A DNA stretch of 64,000 bases from TMP-86 sp964247385 (GTDB lineage: Bacteria; Pseudomonadota; Gammaproteobacteria; Steroidobacterales; Steroidobacteraceae), in contig CAXTUB010000003.1 in NCBI GenBank assembly GCA_964247385.1, positions 186,001-250,000 on the forward strand, given 5' to 3'. Position 1 is the stretch's first letter. The number at the start of each line of letters is the position of its first letter. The translations under genes were made by a program, and so were the position numbers. The notes below the pieces were generated by a model, which ran no database searches, was not told where the DNA came from, and saw nothing but the letters and a program-made list of their open reading frames with translations. Shown here one piece after another: positions 27,928 through 35,809 of this stretch.

Positions 27928-28189
27928 GGCTCACCTCCGCAGTGTCAGACCAGGGCAGATCGAGGGCACCGCCCACTTCGGCAATCGCATTGACTTGGCT
28001 GCGCAGCGCGCGTGAGACTTGCTCGCGCAACATACGTGCAAGACTGTGGCTCTCCGCTGCAGAGACCGCGGCGCCGCCGAGGTATTGCGCGACGACTTCC
28101 GCCGCCCTATTCGCCTCCTGTAGGGCAAAACAGATCGCACGTAGCTGGTAGTTGACCGGCGCACCGCTCTTGAGTGCTGCGCCGCTCAT
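27920..28189 (-). CDS. Hypothetical small helical protein, satellite accessory operon
   Basis: An 89-residue protein starting at ATG 28189, which overlaps the upstream stop as ATGA; a longer frame to 28384 exists but lacks support. The sequence (NYQLRAICFALQEANRAAEVVAQYL ... LARMLREQVSRALRSQ) predicts a helical hairpin. It may pair with its equally small neighbour. Function unknown. Confidence 0.6.
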   Translation of the reverse strand: MSGAALKSGAPVNYQLRAICFALQEANRAAEVVAQYLGGAAVSAAESHSLARMLREQVSRALRSQVNAIAEVGGALDLPWSDTAEVSHV

Positions 28190-28476
28190 TTGCCACCTGC
28201 CTGGCGGTCCATCGCCGACGGGGAAGTATTGAGGGCGCAGCGGCTCGCATAGACCGCAGCCCGAAACGTCATCGGGTCGAGGTCCAGCTCTAGCTTGTCG
28301 AGGAGCTTGATGACGCCGGACACGGCGCCCACCAAGTCCACGTCCGCAGCACGCGAGCCGCCTTCGAGGCGCAGCTCGACGCACTGTAGAAGGGATCGCA
28401 CCTCACCGACGGCCACTTGTGCCTCAGCGATGGGATCGGCGAGCGATCCAGAGTTGTTTACACTTATCTCAGCCAT
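28186..28476 (-). CDS. Hypothetical small helical protein, first gene of accessory operon
   Basis: A 96-residue protein. ATG 28476 (MAEISVNNSG) has a strong AAGGAG site seven bases upstream, which decides the start over 28482 and 28563. The middle is helical (VAVGEVRSLLQCVELRL, VSGVIKLLDKLELDL). It opens an operon of up to four overlapping genes. The divergent RHH regulator gene starts 188 bp away with paired palindromic sites between, so that regulator probably controls this operon too. Function unknown. Confidence 0.6.
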   Translation of the reverse strand: MAEISVNNSGSLADPIAEAQVAVGEVRSLLQCVELRLEGGSRAADVDLVGAVSGVIKLLDKLELDLDPMTFRAAVYASRCALNTSPSAMDRQAGGK

Positions 28477-28614
28477 GAACATTCTCCTTGCAGAATGGAT
28501 GTGGTTAGGCGGGCCGCCGGTGTTGGTGCACTGCGGTCCGCCGCTTCTCTTCAGCTCTGGCACTTCGGCACCTTCAGTTTCTTGAAGGCTTCCGAGTTTG
28601 CTTCTCCTTCCAGA

Positions 28615-28654
28615 TGTATATACAGTAACACGGTCGCCAACCAGTGTATATACG
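28615..28654. promoter_or_regulatory. Paired TGTATATAC operator-like sites
   Basis: TGTATATACA (28615-28624) is a perfect 10-bp palindrome; TGTATATACG (28645-28654) repeats nine of ten bases exactly 30 bp away, about three helical turns, so both face the same side of DNA. They lie between the divergent accessory operon and the RHH gene, ending 10 bp before its ATG. Autoregulation by the RHH protein is the simplest reading. Confidence 0.55.
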
Positions 28655-28664
28655 AGTGGTTAAC

Positions 28665-29150
28665 ATGCAGCCGGCTAAAGACGAGATTATCGTGATTCGT
28701 GTCTCAGAAGATGACAAAGCCGAGCTTCAATCTGCAGCGAGCAAGGCTGGTCACTCACTTACGAATTTTATGCTTGATGCTTCGAAGAGTGCCGCGCAGC
28801 GGCTGAAAGGCCAACCCGAAGTGCGCGGCGGAGTGCATACAGGCGTTGCCTCATGGTTTCGAGCAACGTGCCGCACGGCCGCCGCAGGTGGCGCTGCAGG
28901 TTATGAGATGGCCGGCTTCAGCCTAACGGGCAAGCTGCACTCCGAGATGCCATTAGACGTTGAGGAAGATGAATGGGCCGAGACTATTGCGAAGCTTGAA
29001 TCGTTGCTTGAAGCCGATGATGATATTGCCGTTCTTGGATGGTTTGAAAGTCGCTATCCCCGCTTTATGCAGTTGGTGCCGATGCGTCGCCGCGCTCAAT
29101 TTCTAGAAGGTGTAAGGCGAGCTTATCGGGAAGGCGAAATCGAAAACTGA
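28665..29150 (+). CDS. RHH (DUF1778/TacA-like) DNA-binding protein
   Basis: 161 residues from ATG 28665. The N-terminus (DEIIVIRVSEDDKAELQSAA ... HSLTNFMLDAS) follows the ribbon-helix-helix pattern of DUF1778 antitoxins and MobC-like proteins. The rest is an acidic C-terminal domain (DVEEDEWAETIAKLESLL, ADDDIAVLGWFESRYP) of unknown role. No partner toxin acetyltransferase follows: the next gene is the convergent tape measure gene. A role as the element's transcriptional switch is inferred from the paired operators just upstream. Confidence 0.65.
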   Translation: MQPAKDEIIVIRVSEDDKAELQSAASKAGHSLTNFMLDASKSAAQRLKGQPEVRGGVHTGVASWFRATCRTAAAGGAAGYEMAGFSLTGKLHSEMPLDVEEDEWAETIAKLESLLEADDDIAVLGWFESRYPRFMQLVPMRRRAQFLEGVRRAYREGEIEN

Positions 29151-29196
29151 AGATTTCTGTATCGGGCACGAAAGGTCATCGCGCACTACGTGCAGC

Positions 29197-31962
29197 TCAG
29201 CTCTTCAGCGAGCGGTTGATCGGCCCTGCGTTGCGGCGAATGACATTCAGGATCACGCGCTCACCTGCAGGCGCCGCCATACCCTCGCTCACGAGGCTCG
29301 GATCAAGCACGTTGACGATGCGCGTTGATACGCCCGCAGGATTCGCACTGGCATCGCTCCGTTCAGGTGCGACCGCTCCGACCAGCCCGCCCGTGGCGAA
29401 GCGCGAGATCGGCTGAGCGCGCATCTGTACTGCAGCGCGCAGCTGGGTCGGGCTCATCGTGTTCACGCGCTCCAAGGCCGCCAGCATGCCCGGCTGATCC
29501 ACCACGGACTTGCGCACGACGTATTCGCCTTTCTGCAGGAGCGCGGGGATGTTATCCACGCCCGGCACGTTGAGCTTCTTGCCGCGCACGCTCCCGCCCC
29601 TTGCGTAGCCTTCGACGATACCGCCGTGTTGACCGGTGCCGAGCGCGGAAAGTGCGGCATCTAGATAACTTGCAGTGCCGCCTCCTCCGCCGCTGAAGGC
29701 TTTGAGCAGTGCAAGCGTCGCCTGCCTCGCCAGAATCTCGGCGGCGATCCGCGCCATCGACTGTGCGACGGTGCGCGCCAGCGATTTGAACGCATCGCCG
29801 ACGCTTTTGATCTTGTCGATGTTCGCGAGCAGATCTGCAAAGCCCGATTGAAAAGCCTCAATGGCGCCCTCTTTGAAGCGATGCGCATCGTCAGTTGCCG
29901 CCTGAAACGACACGCTGATCTCCGCGACCGAGTCCGAGAACTGTTGCGCCTGTTCGATCTGCTCAGGCGACCCTGTCAACTTGGCCGCTGCCAATCCTTG
30001 CGCGGCGAGCGCCTGCAGGAGCGTCAAGCGCTGGCGCTGCAGCTGGATCAGTCGCACCTCGCCTTCGAGCTGCGTCGTGACGCCCGCTTCCTGATCGCGG
30101 TGGATCTGTGCTGCGTCGCGATTGAAGGATTCAAGCGCCGACTGGCCGCGGCGGCTGACCTCTTCGAAGTTGAACTGATTGGTGCGCGCTGCGGTGAGCC
30201 GTTGCACCTGCGCCTCGATGTCCTCGGCGCTCTGCCCGGCTTTCGCGCCGAGCTCGCGAACTTTCTTGATTTCTTCCTCGAGGTTCAGCATGAACACGTC
30301 GTGCCGACGGTTCTCAGCCGTTGCGAGCGTGACCTGCTGCGCGCGCTGCTCGTCGGAAAGCTTCTCGAACTGCTGGCGCTCATCTTCGCGCAGAGCCGAA
30401 AGATCGCGCTGCGTCGAGACTTGCTTTCGCGCGATCTCCGCATCGACCGCCGCGATCTGCGTTCGAATCTTGATGCGGTCGGCTTCCGTGACTTCGGGGC
30501 CGGTGGCACCCGCGAGCTGCGTCTGGAGCGCTGCCCGTTGCGCGCGTAATACTCGCACCTCTGCCGCCGATCCCTGCTCGATGGCTTCCTGCCGGCGCTT
30601 GAAATACTGTTGCAGGCTGATCAGCCCAGCATCGAGCGCGGCTTTGTCGGCTTGCTCGCGACTCTTCGCCTGCTCCTGGAATAGTTTCAGCTCATCCTCG
30701 AGCTGCTGTTTGATGAAGGCCGCGCGGGCATCTGCGATCTTTTGCGCGTCTTTGTTCGGCGGCGGGAGCGGCTTTTGGTTGCCCTGCTGCGGTGGCTTAT
30801 CGGGCTTGCCGAGGTCGGGATCGCTCACCTGATCGAGCAGCGCCTTGCGTGATTGATTCCACTTCGACCAGACGCCGTCAATTTCCGCAAGTCCGTGCTT
30901 TAAGGCCTCCTTCGCGCCTGCGAAGTTTCCTTTGAGCGCATTGTTGAATGCCCCGCCAATGCCATCGAGGAATGAACCAACGGTCGAGCCAATTGATTTC
31001 GCTGCGCCAGCGAGGATCTCAAACGCTGCGATGACCGAGCGAATCGTGATGCCAACGAAGCGACCAAACTTCTGCAGCGGCTCGACACCATCGCCGCCGA
31101 GCGCCTCGCTGACCATCTTCATGGCGCCGGTGATGGCCGGAGCGAAGCCGATCTGAAATGCGGCGGCCAAGCCTTCGGCTTGCACTTTGATGATGCCCAT
31201 CTGATCGCGCGCCGCGGCGGCCGCTTTCACGAAGTCATCCGAGAACACGATGCCAAGCGCTTTGCCGCGCGAGATGAAATCATCCAAGCCCGCGGCGAGC
31301 GCATCCAGCGCCGGAATCATCTCGACGCCTGTCTTACCGAAAATCTGCTGTGCGAGCGCGGCCTTTTGCGCACTCGGTGGGATCTGTGCCATCGCCTTGG
31401 CGATCGCTTCGAGCGCGCGCGGCGTGGAGAGCTTCGCGAGCTCCTCACCGCTCAATCCCAGCTGCGCGAGCGCTCGACGCGCCTCCACACTGCCCGATTG
31501 GAAATCCGTAATCAGGTCGGAAGTCTTCGCGAGGGCGAGTTGCATGCCCTCTTGATCGGACTCATTCGTCCGAAAGGCGAAGTTGAGCCCAGAGAGCTCC
31601 TCAGCCGTTCCACCGAAGCGCTGTTGCATCTTGCCCGTGGCATCGGCCGTCCTGAGCGCCTGCCGGCCGAGTGCGACCGTGCTGGCGACGACTGCGGCAA
31701 AGCCCAGGGTCGGGGCGAGCGATCTCAATTCGCTCAACGCATTCGACAGCACACCGACATCCTTGGCCGCCTTCGCTGCTCCCGTTCCCGCTCTGCCCGG
31801 CTGTTTCGCAGCGGCCGCCTTCGCGGCAGCTTGCGCAGCGGCCTCCGCCTTTGCCGCAGCTTGTCGTGCGGCCTCAGCTTCTTTGGCTACTTGCCGCAGC
31901 GCTTCGATAACCTCCTTGATCCCTTCCGGCGACAGGCGGACGCGGATATCAGGCGTGCTCAT
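29197..31962 (-). CDS. Phage tail tape measure protein
   Basis: A 921-residue protein with the composition of lambda gpH-type tape measures: Ala/Lys-rich coiled coil at residues ~20-60, a conserved early block (RTADATGKMQQRFGGTAEELSGLNFAF), a central hydrophobic stretch (~300-350), long Gln/Glu/Arg-rich coiled coils to ~700 and a Gly-rich C-terminal part with FAGGGSV-like turns (YARGGSVRGKKLNVPG, LQKGEYVVRKSVV). It sets tail length and is ejected during infection. Its ATG overlaps the upstream stop (ATGA). It ends the morphogenesis operon; no minor tail, baseplate or fibre gene follows, which is unusual. Confidence 0.88.
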   Translation of the reverse strand: MSTPDIRVRLSPEGIKEVIEALRQVAKEAEAARQAAAKAEAAAQAAAKAAAAKQPGRAGTGAAKAAKDVGVLSNALSELRSLAPTLGFAAVVASTVALGRQALRTADATGKMQQRFGGTAEELSGLNFAFRTNESDQEGMQLALAKTSDLITDFQSGSVEARRALAQLGLSGEELAKLSTPRALEAIAKAMAQIPPSAQKAALAQQIFGKTGVEMIPALDALAAGLDDFISRGKALGIVFSDDFVKAAAAARDQMGIIKVQAEGLAAAFQIGFAPAITGAMKMVSEALGGDGVEPLQKFGRFVGITIRSVIAAFEILAGAAKSIGSTVGSFLDGIGGAFNNALKGNFAGAKEALKHGLAEIDGVWSKWNQSRKALLDQVSDPDLGKPDKPPQQGNQKPLPPPNKDAQKIADARAAFIKQQLEDELKLFQEQAKSREQADKAALDAGLISLQQYFKRRQEAIEQGSAAEVRVLRAQRAALQTQLAGATGPEVTEADRIKIRTQIAAVDAEIARKQVSTQRDLSALREDERQQFEKLSDEQRAQQVTLATAENRRHDVFMLNLEEEIKKVRELGAKAGQSAEDIEAQVQRLTAARTNQFNFEEVSRRGQSALESFNRDAAQIHRDQEAGVTTQLEGEVRLIQLQRQRLTLLQALAAQGLAAAKLTGSPEQIEQAQQFSDSVAEISVSFQAATDDAHRFKEGAIEAFQSGFADLLANIDKIKSVGDAFKSLARTVAQSMARIAAEILARQATLALLKAFSGGGGGTASYLDAALSALGTGQHGGIVEGYARGGSVRGKKLNVPGVDNIPALLQKGEYVVRKSVVDQPGMLAALERVNTMSPTQLRAAVQMRAQPISRFATGGLVGAVAPERSDASANPAGVSTRIVNVLDPSLVSEGMAAPAGERVILNVIRRNAGPINRSLKS

Positions 31963-32261
31963 GGATCAATGCTCCAGGAAAATGGGGTGGAACGTGCGAA
32001 CGCTTCTGCGCCCGCGGCTGACCCTACGCAACGCGGCTCATCGCCGAAAATCCTCTGCCAAATTTTCCGCGAGGGCGCGGCCCGTTTGCCCCAGATCTTG
32101 CCGAAATGGCAGTAATGAAGAAACGCCTTGCATGCTTTGCCGCTCGCGCATCGGTCGCGCAGCGAGCAGCCGTCGCAAGGATGAATCTCGTAGTCGATGT
32201 TTGGCAGGCCGCGGGGAAGTGTGCGCGGCTTACGCACGTTCGCAGCAGCACTCGCACTCAA
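31959..32261 (-). CDS. Cys-rich small phage protein, hypothetical
   Basis: A 100-residue protein with a cysteine/histidine cluster (HPCDGCSLRDRCASGKACKAF, then HYCHFGKIW) that could bind zinc or an Fe-S cluster. The TTG start overlaps the upstream stop (TTGA). It sits between the joining protein and the tape measure gene, where lambdoid phages place tail genes, but it resembles none I know. Confidence 0.6.
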   Translation of the reverse strand: MSASAAANVRKPRTLPRGLPNIDYEIHPCDGCSLRDRCASGKACKAFLHYCHFGKIWGKRAAPSRKIWQRIFGDEPRCVGSAAGAEAFARSTPFSWSIDP

Positions 32262-32563
32262 GCTGCCTTCTCGAGCTCGAGCACCGTGAGCCCGCTTTCA
32301 TCACCGCCCGGGACGACTTCGCGCACGAAGCGGAGCACGCCATAGCTGGCGATCGCGATCTCATCACCGGGAGAAAGCTCGCCGATTTCGGGCGCGTATG
32401 GGCACTCGAAGGAAATCCCGGCGGCCTGCAGCGCGCCGCCTGGAAGTGAAATTTCGCGCAGCGCCGCGGTGAAGGCGCCATGGACGCGATGCGAGCCGAA
32501 CGTTGCCAGTTCACGCACGATCGGCATCGCGAAGATGCGCCGGTCCCACGCTGAGATATTCAT
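32258..32563 (-). CDS. Head-tail joining protein (lambda FII-like)
   Basis: A 101-residue protein. WDRRIFAMPIVRELATFG, followed by a beta-rich domain (ECPYAPEIGELSPGDEIAI ... VLRFVREVVPG), fits the small FII/attachment family that joins filled heads to tails. It starts at ATG 32563, sharing a base with the upstream stop (TGATG). The match is by pattern only; a stopper or tail-completion protein is the alternative. Confidence 0.6.
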   Translation of the reverse strand: MNISAWDRRIFAMPIVRELATFGSHRVHGAFTAALREISLPGGALQAAGISFECPYAPEIGELSPGDEIAIASYGVLRFVREVVPGGDESGLTVLELEKAA

Positions 32564-33066
32564 CAGCCTGTAGCCGTATCCCAGGTTTTCAGCAACATCT
32601 CCGCGGAAACTTCCTCCGCTGCGTTTCGCTCAATCACATGCCCGAGCCCCTCCAGCCGCAAAGTCTCCCGTTCTTCATCCACGAGACGTTTCGCGCGCTG
32701 CTCGATGAGCTTCTGCCGGCTTGCGGGACGATCGGCACTTGCGATGCCCCCTGTGCCGCCGCGAGCTGAGAAGAACTTCGTCAACCCCTCGCGCAACTGC
32801 GCTTCCGGCATCAACAAGCGCAGCATGACCCATGGGCTGGTCTTTCGTAGGTCTGCCGAAGGCTGTGCAAGCCGGAATTCTCCGAGCGTGCCGGCGATCT
32901 CCACCTCATGATCAAGCGCCGCAAGCACGCGCGACACTGCCTCATCGAGCGGCACGAATGCATCTTCGAGATCCTCGAGCTCTTCGCCGATCTTCGCCAG
33001 CTGCTCGCGAATCGCATCGAGTTTCTTGCGCGCTGGCGCAGTGGGCGGCAAATATCCGTTCATCAT
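32563..33066 (-). CDS. Hypothetical coiled-coil morphogenesis protein
   Basis: A 167-residue protein with an N-terminal coiled coil (KKLDAIREQLAKIGEELEDLED) and a C-terminal charged helix (KLIEQRAKRLVDEERETLRL). ATG 33066 overlaps the upstream stop (ATGA). It lies between the protease and joining genes, where lambda has scaffold, decoration and capsid genes. It resembles no capsid protein; a scaffold or capsid-size factor acting on a helper's capsid is a guess. Confidence 0.6.
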   Translation of the reverse strand: MMNGYLPPTAPARKKLDAIREQLAKIGEELEDLEDAFVPLDEAVSRVLAALDHEVEIAGTLGEFRLAQPSADLRKTSPWVMLRLLMPEAQLREGLTKFFSARGGTGGIASADRPASRQKLIEQRAKRLVDEERETLRLEGLGHVIERNAAEEVSAEMLLKTWDTATG

Positions 33067-33524
33067 TTTTTGCCTCCGGCGATCGGCGAGCCGAGCTGGA
33101 TGACCTCGCTCGCCTGAGGTGTCGGCTCGAACTCGATGCCGAGCTCTCCGCGATTCATACCGACGTAGCTCAAGACGCGTTCGACGATCGCATTCAGCGG
33201 CGCGGACACGGCAGTGAGTTGCTGTACGCGTGGCTCCATCGCCGCGATCTCCGCAGTGGCGAGCGCAATGCGCGAGTCAATCTCCTCGAGCTGCGCTTGC
33301 AACTTCGAATGTTCGCTCGCCCGCTCCTCTACGCTGTTGTAGTGGTGGTGCGCGTGAACCTGACGATCCTCGATGTCGCGGCGCTTCCGCCCGAGCTCCG
33401 ACACGTAGCGGCGATTTGTCGTGAGTGCGGCCAGCGCCGCGCGCTGCGCCGTCCTGGCCTCGAAAGCGCGCGTCGCAACGGCCCGCAACTCACGCAGCTG
33501 GGCGGGCGAAAGTTGGCGCCTCAT
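33063..33524 (-). CDS. Hypothetical coiled-coil protein after the head protease
   Basis: 153 residues from ATG 33524, which overlaps the protease stop (ATGA); the longer frame to 33572 is unsupported. The N-terminal two-thirds is a long coiled coil (LSPAQLRELRAVATRAFEA ... HSKLQAQLEEIDSRIALAT) with an unusual HAHHHYN cluster; the C-terminus is hydrophobic and beta-like (VERVLSYVGMNRGELGIEF). Position next to the protease is where scaffolds (Nu3) lie. Function unproven. Confidence 0.6.
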   Translation of the reverse strand: MRRQLSPAQLRELRAVATRAFEARTAQRAALAALTTNRRYVSELGRKRRDIEDRQVHAHHHYNSVEERASEHSKLQAQLEEIDSRIALATAEIAAMEPRVQQLTAVSAPLNAIVERVLSYVGMNRGELGIEFEPTPQASEVIQLGSPIAGGKK

Positions 33525-34483
33525 GAGGTCCTCCCCATGCGTGCATTGAGGCGCGCTATAGCTTTGTCCCAACCCGCACGCGCTTCTGTCAGCGCCTGTT
33601 CGCGCCGCCCTCGGGCGGCGACACCGCTATCCTGCTTGATCCGCGCAACCGTCGGCCCGGAGCCGCCGCCATCGAAGCTCGCGAGCACCGATTCGAACGT
33701 GCCGACCCCATCTGCCATTCCAGCCTCCACAGCAGCGCGCCCAACGAGCACACTCCCTTGCCCGTAATTTTTCAGCACATTTGTCGCACTCGTGCCTCGA
33801 TAGCGCGCCACCGAATCGATGAACACGTTGGCGAGGTCATCGACCACTTTCTGCACGACTTTCCTACCGGCGTCCGTGCGTAAATCTGGCCTCTTTTGCG
33901 GGCTTTGAGTCGAGACGATTTCCACCACTTTTGCGTTGTCGTCTACGACCACCGTCGAGATGACGCCGACGGAACCAACGACGGCCGTGTCGCTGACGAT
34001 CAACTCGCGCGCGGCAGAGGCGATCCAAAACGCGGCACTCGCTCCCATGCCACCAACAAAGCCGACGACATGCTTTCGAGCTGCGCCAGCACGCACCGCC
34101 TTGGCAAAATCGGACACGCCTGCCAGCACTCCGCCGGGAGAATCGATATCTAAAACGACTGCCCGAATTTGCGGATCATTCAACGCGGCCTGCAAATCAA
34201 GCGTCGCCTGCTCGATCGAGGTCGCGCCGCTGATTTCGGAGAACATGCTGGCGTAACGAAAGATCGGGCCATTGATTGACACCACCGCGACGTCGCCGCG
34301 AAGCGTCGCTGAGCTATCGCGAGAGAGCGCTTTCCCCTGACGCGCCGCTACCGCGTCGAAGTCCGCCACATGCTCACGGCTGGCGATCTCGATGATTTGC
34401 GTGAGGGCGCTGCGCTCGATGGCCCATTGTTGGCTCGCCGCCCAAGCAAGCGCGCGGCGCATGGGTGGATTCGGTTCGGTCAA
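33521..34483 (-). CDS. S49-family phage head maturation protease (lambda gpC/SppA-like)
   Basis: A 320-residue Ser/Lys protease. VAVVSINGPIF opens the fold, VLDIDSPGG is the conserved oxyanion strand, GGMGASAAFW carries the nucleophile Ser149, and SVGVISTVVVDD leads to the likely general-base lysine (SPQKRPD, K197). Lambda gpC-type enzymes cleave scaffold and portal during head maturation. The TTG start 34483 has an AAGAGAG site at good spacing; ATG 34462 is an alternative. It lacks the fused Nu3 scaffold tail typical of lambda gpC. No portal or capsid gene adjoins it. Confidence 0.85.
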   Translation of the reverse strand: MTEPNPPMRRALAWAASQQWAIERSALTQIIEIASREHVADFDAVAARQGKALSRDSSATLRGDVAVVSINGPIFRYASMFSEISGATSIEQATLDLQAALNDPQIRAVVLDIDSPGGVLAGVSDFAKAVRAGAARKHVVGFVGGMGASAAFWIASAARELIVSDTAVVGSVGVISTVVVDDNAKVVEIVSTQSPQKRPDLRTDAGRKVVQKVVDDLANVFIDSVARYRGTSATNVLKNYGQGSVLVGRAAVEAGMADGVGTFESVLASFDGGGSGPTVARIKQDSGVAARGRREQALTEARAGWDKAIARLNARMGRTS

Positions 34484-34521
34484 GTTCGTGCTCTCTTTTC
34501 AGTGTCGGCCCCATTGAAGTT

Positions 34522-34851
34522 CTACTGGTTGAGCAGCGCGCGCGAAAGGGAGGACCTCCCGTGTTTTTGATCCAGCATCCAGCTTGCGAGTGCTCGAATC
34601 TCATACAGCGCGACGCGGCGAACTGTGCGTGATGGCGGGCCGATGCTTTGTTGCCTCCATCCATCGAGTGTTTTCGGGGAGACGCACAAGAGCTCGGGCA
34701 GCGCGGTGGCCTCCACCTCAAGATCAAGCGTGATGAGGAAGCGCGCTGCGCGAAAGCGACGAAGGAGGTTCGCGGCCAAGCGCTGTACGTCGAGCTCCTC
34801 TTGCGCACGCTTATCGATCGTATCGTCGGGAGGTCCTCGGCCCGGCACCAT
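34522..34851 (-). CDS. Small HTH DNA-binding protein
   Basis: 109 residues. The C-terminal half (ALPELLCVSPKTLDGWRQQSIGP ... YEIRALASWM) is a winged helix of the MerR/excisionase (HTH_17) type. ATG 34851 shares a base with the terminase stop (TGATG). Being between the small terminase and protease genes, where lambda has the large terminase, it may be a packaging accessory or late regulator; that is inference. Confidence 0.65.
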   Translation of the reverse strand: MVPGRGPPDDTIDKRAQEELDVQRLAANLLRRFRAARFLITLDLEVEATALPELLCVSPKTLDGWRQQSIGPPSRTVRRVALYEIRALASWMLDQKHGRSSLSRALLNQ

Positions 34852-35420
34852 CAATCGCTCGACTCATCGTCGAGACCGTCCGTCAGATCGTTGGCCGGAT
34901 CATCTTCGCGCGGTTCCGATAGCACAGCGAGCACATTTGCGCGCCGCTCGAGGTAATCAGCGCCGGCGTGCAAAACCACATGAATCTCCGTCTGCAATCG
35001 CTGGTAGATCCAAGCCGCATCGGTGGTGGCGGCGATCTCGGCGGAGACCTTGTCGGGTACGTCGGCGCTCGCGCAACGAATCGCATTGAGAATTCCTGCG
35101 CAGGTCTCCTCCACTTGCGAAGTCACCTGCAACTCGCCCATGCGCGCGTAATTCTCAAGCTCGAGCTTCTGCGCCTGCGCGCGCGCCAAGCGCCGCGTCT
35201 CAGCTCCTCGAGTGTTATCGCGTGCGCGTTGCCGTAGCGATTCCAAATAGACGCGAATGCTAGCGTGTAGCAGGTACCGCCCGTGACCGGACCTCACAAA
35301 CCGGCCCTGCACGGCGAGTTGGCGCACCCGTCGCTCGGTCAGCTGGAAAAAATTCGCCATGAATTCCGTGCTGACCGATCGGTCCGGCAGGGAAGCGACC
35401 TTTTCCACCTTACGAGCCAT
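34851..35420 (-). CDS. Nu1-like terminase small subunit
   Basis: 189 residues from ATG 35420. An N-terminal winged helix (STEFMANFFQLTERRVRQLAVQGRF ... RYLLHASIRVYLESL) is followed by a helical dimer region (ETRRLARAQAQKLELENYARMG), as in phage lambda Nu1 small terminases, which recognise cos and recruit the large subunit. No large terminase is encoded, so packaging would need a helper's. The frame is open to 35621, but that extension is basic and low in complexity. It starts a coupled gene run towards the tape measure gene. Confidence 0.75.
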   Translation of the reverse strand: MARKVEKVASLPDRSVSTEFMANFFQLTERRVRQLAVQGRFVRSGHGRYLLHASIRVYLESLRQRARDNTRGAETRRLARAQAQKLELENYARMGELQVTSQVEETCAGILNAIRCASADVPDKVSAEIAATTDAAWIYQRLQTEIHVVLHAGADYLERRANVLAVLSEPREDDPANDLTDGLDDESSD

Positions 35421-35696
35421 CCCCTGCTCATTCTTGCGCCGCCGATGCTGCATCCGGAAACGGAAGTGTGAATTTTCTGAGCAAAGTTGCGCGAGAGTTG
35501 CGAGTCGAATCACCCGATGGGAGCCGGCGACGGCCTGGAGGCACCTAACCCCCCGGGGTGGCTGGGTGGGGAACGCCCAAAGCGCATCGCCGCTCCTGCG
35601 CCTTCTCCATGCGCCGCACATGCGATGCGTGCATTACTCGTGGCGCTTTGCGATGTACGAATCAAGATCTTTGCCTGCCCTTCACAGAGCCCTCCG
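35421..35696. other. Non-coding gap upstream of terS; possible promoter/packaging region
   Basis: About 276 bp between the small terminase start and the iterons without a convincing gene. It contains a C/G-rich tract (35549-35571, AACCCCCCGGGGTGGC) unlike its surroundings. In lambdoid phages the cos site lies just upstream of the small terminase gene; I cannot identify a cos sequence by eye. Confidence 0.3.
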
Positions 35697-35809
35697 ATGA
35701 CGCTTCATGACGCATATGACGCTTCCCCTTATTTCTTTGCTATATCGACTTCACTGTTTATATATAGGAAAGAAATAGGCGGACCCGTCATATCCGTCAT
35801 AACCGTCAT
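35697..35809. other. Candidate replication origin: inverted triple iterons around an AT-rich core
   Basis: Three ATGACG hexamers (starts 35697, 35707, 35716; period 9-10 bp) face three CGTCAT hexamers (starts 35786, 35795, 35804; period 9). The ~64 bp between them is the most AT-rich part of the area (TTATTTCTTTGC, TTTATATATAGG). Two iteron sets flanking an AT-rich core next to the primase-helicase gene is the layout of SaPI and P4-type origins. The last iteron overlaps the helicase stop codon. Confidence 0.65.

Noticed and set aside
28611..28630. LexA (SOS) box near TGTATATACAGT
   Set aside because: The CTGT-N8-ACAG spacing is not met; the palindrome is only 10 bp and has a second copy, which fits an RHH operator better.
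35421..35621. N-terminal extension of the Nu1-like protein to 35621
   Set aside because: The extra residues are Arg-rich and low in complexity with no ribosome site; ATG 35420 starts just before the winged helix.
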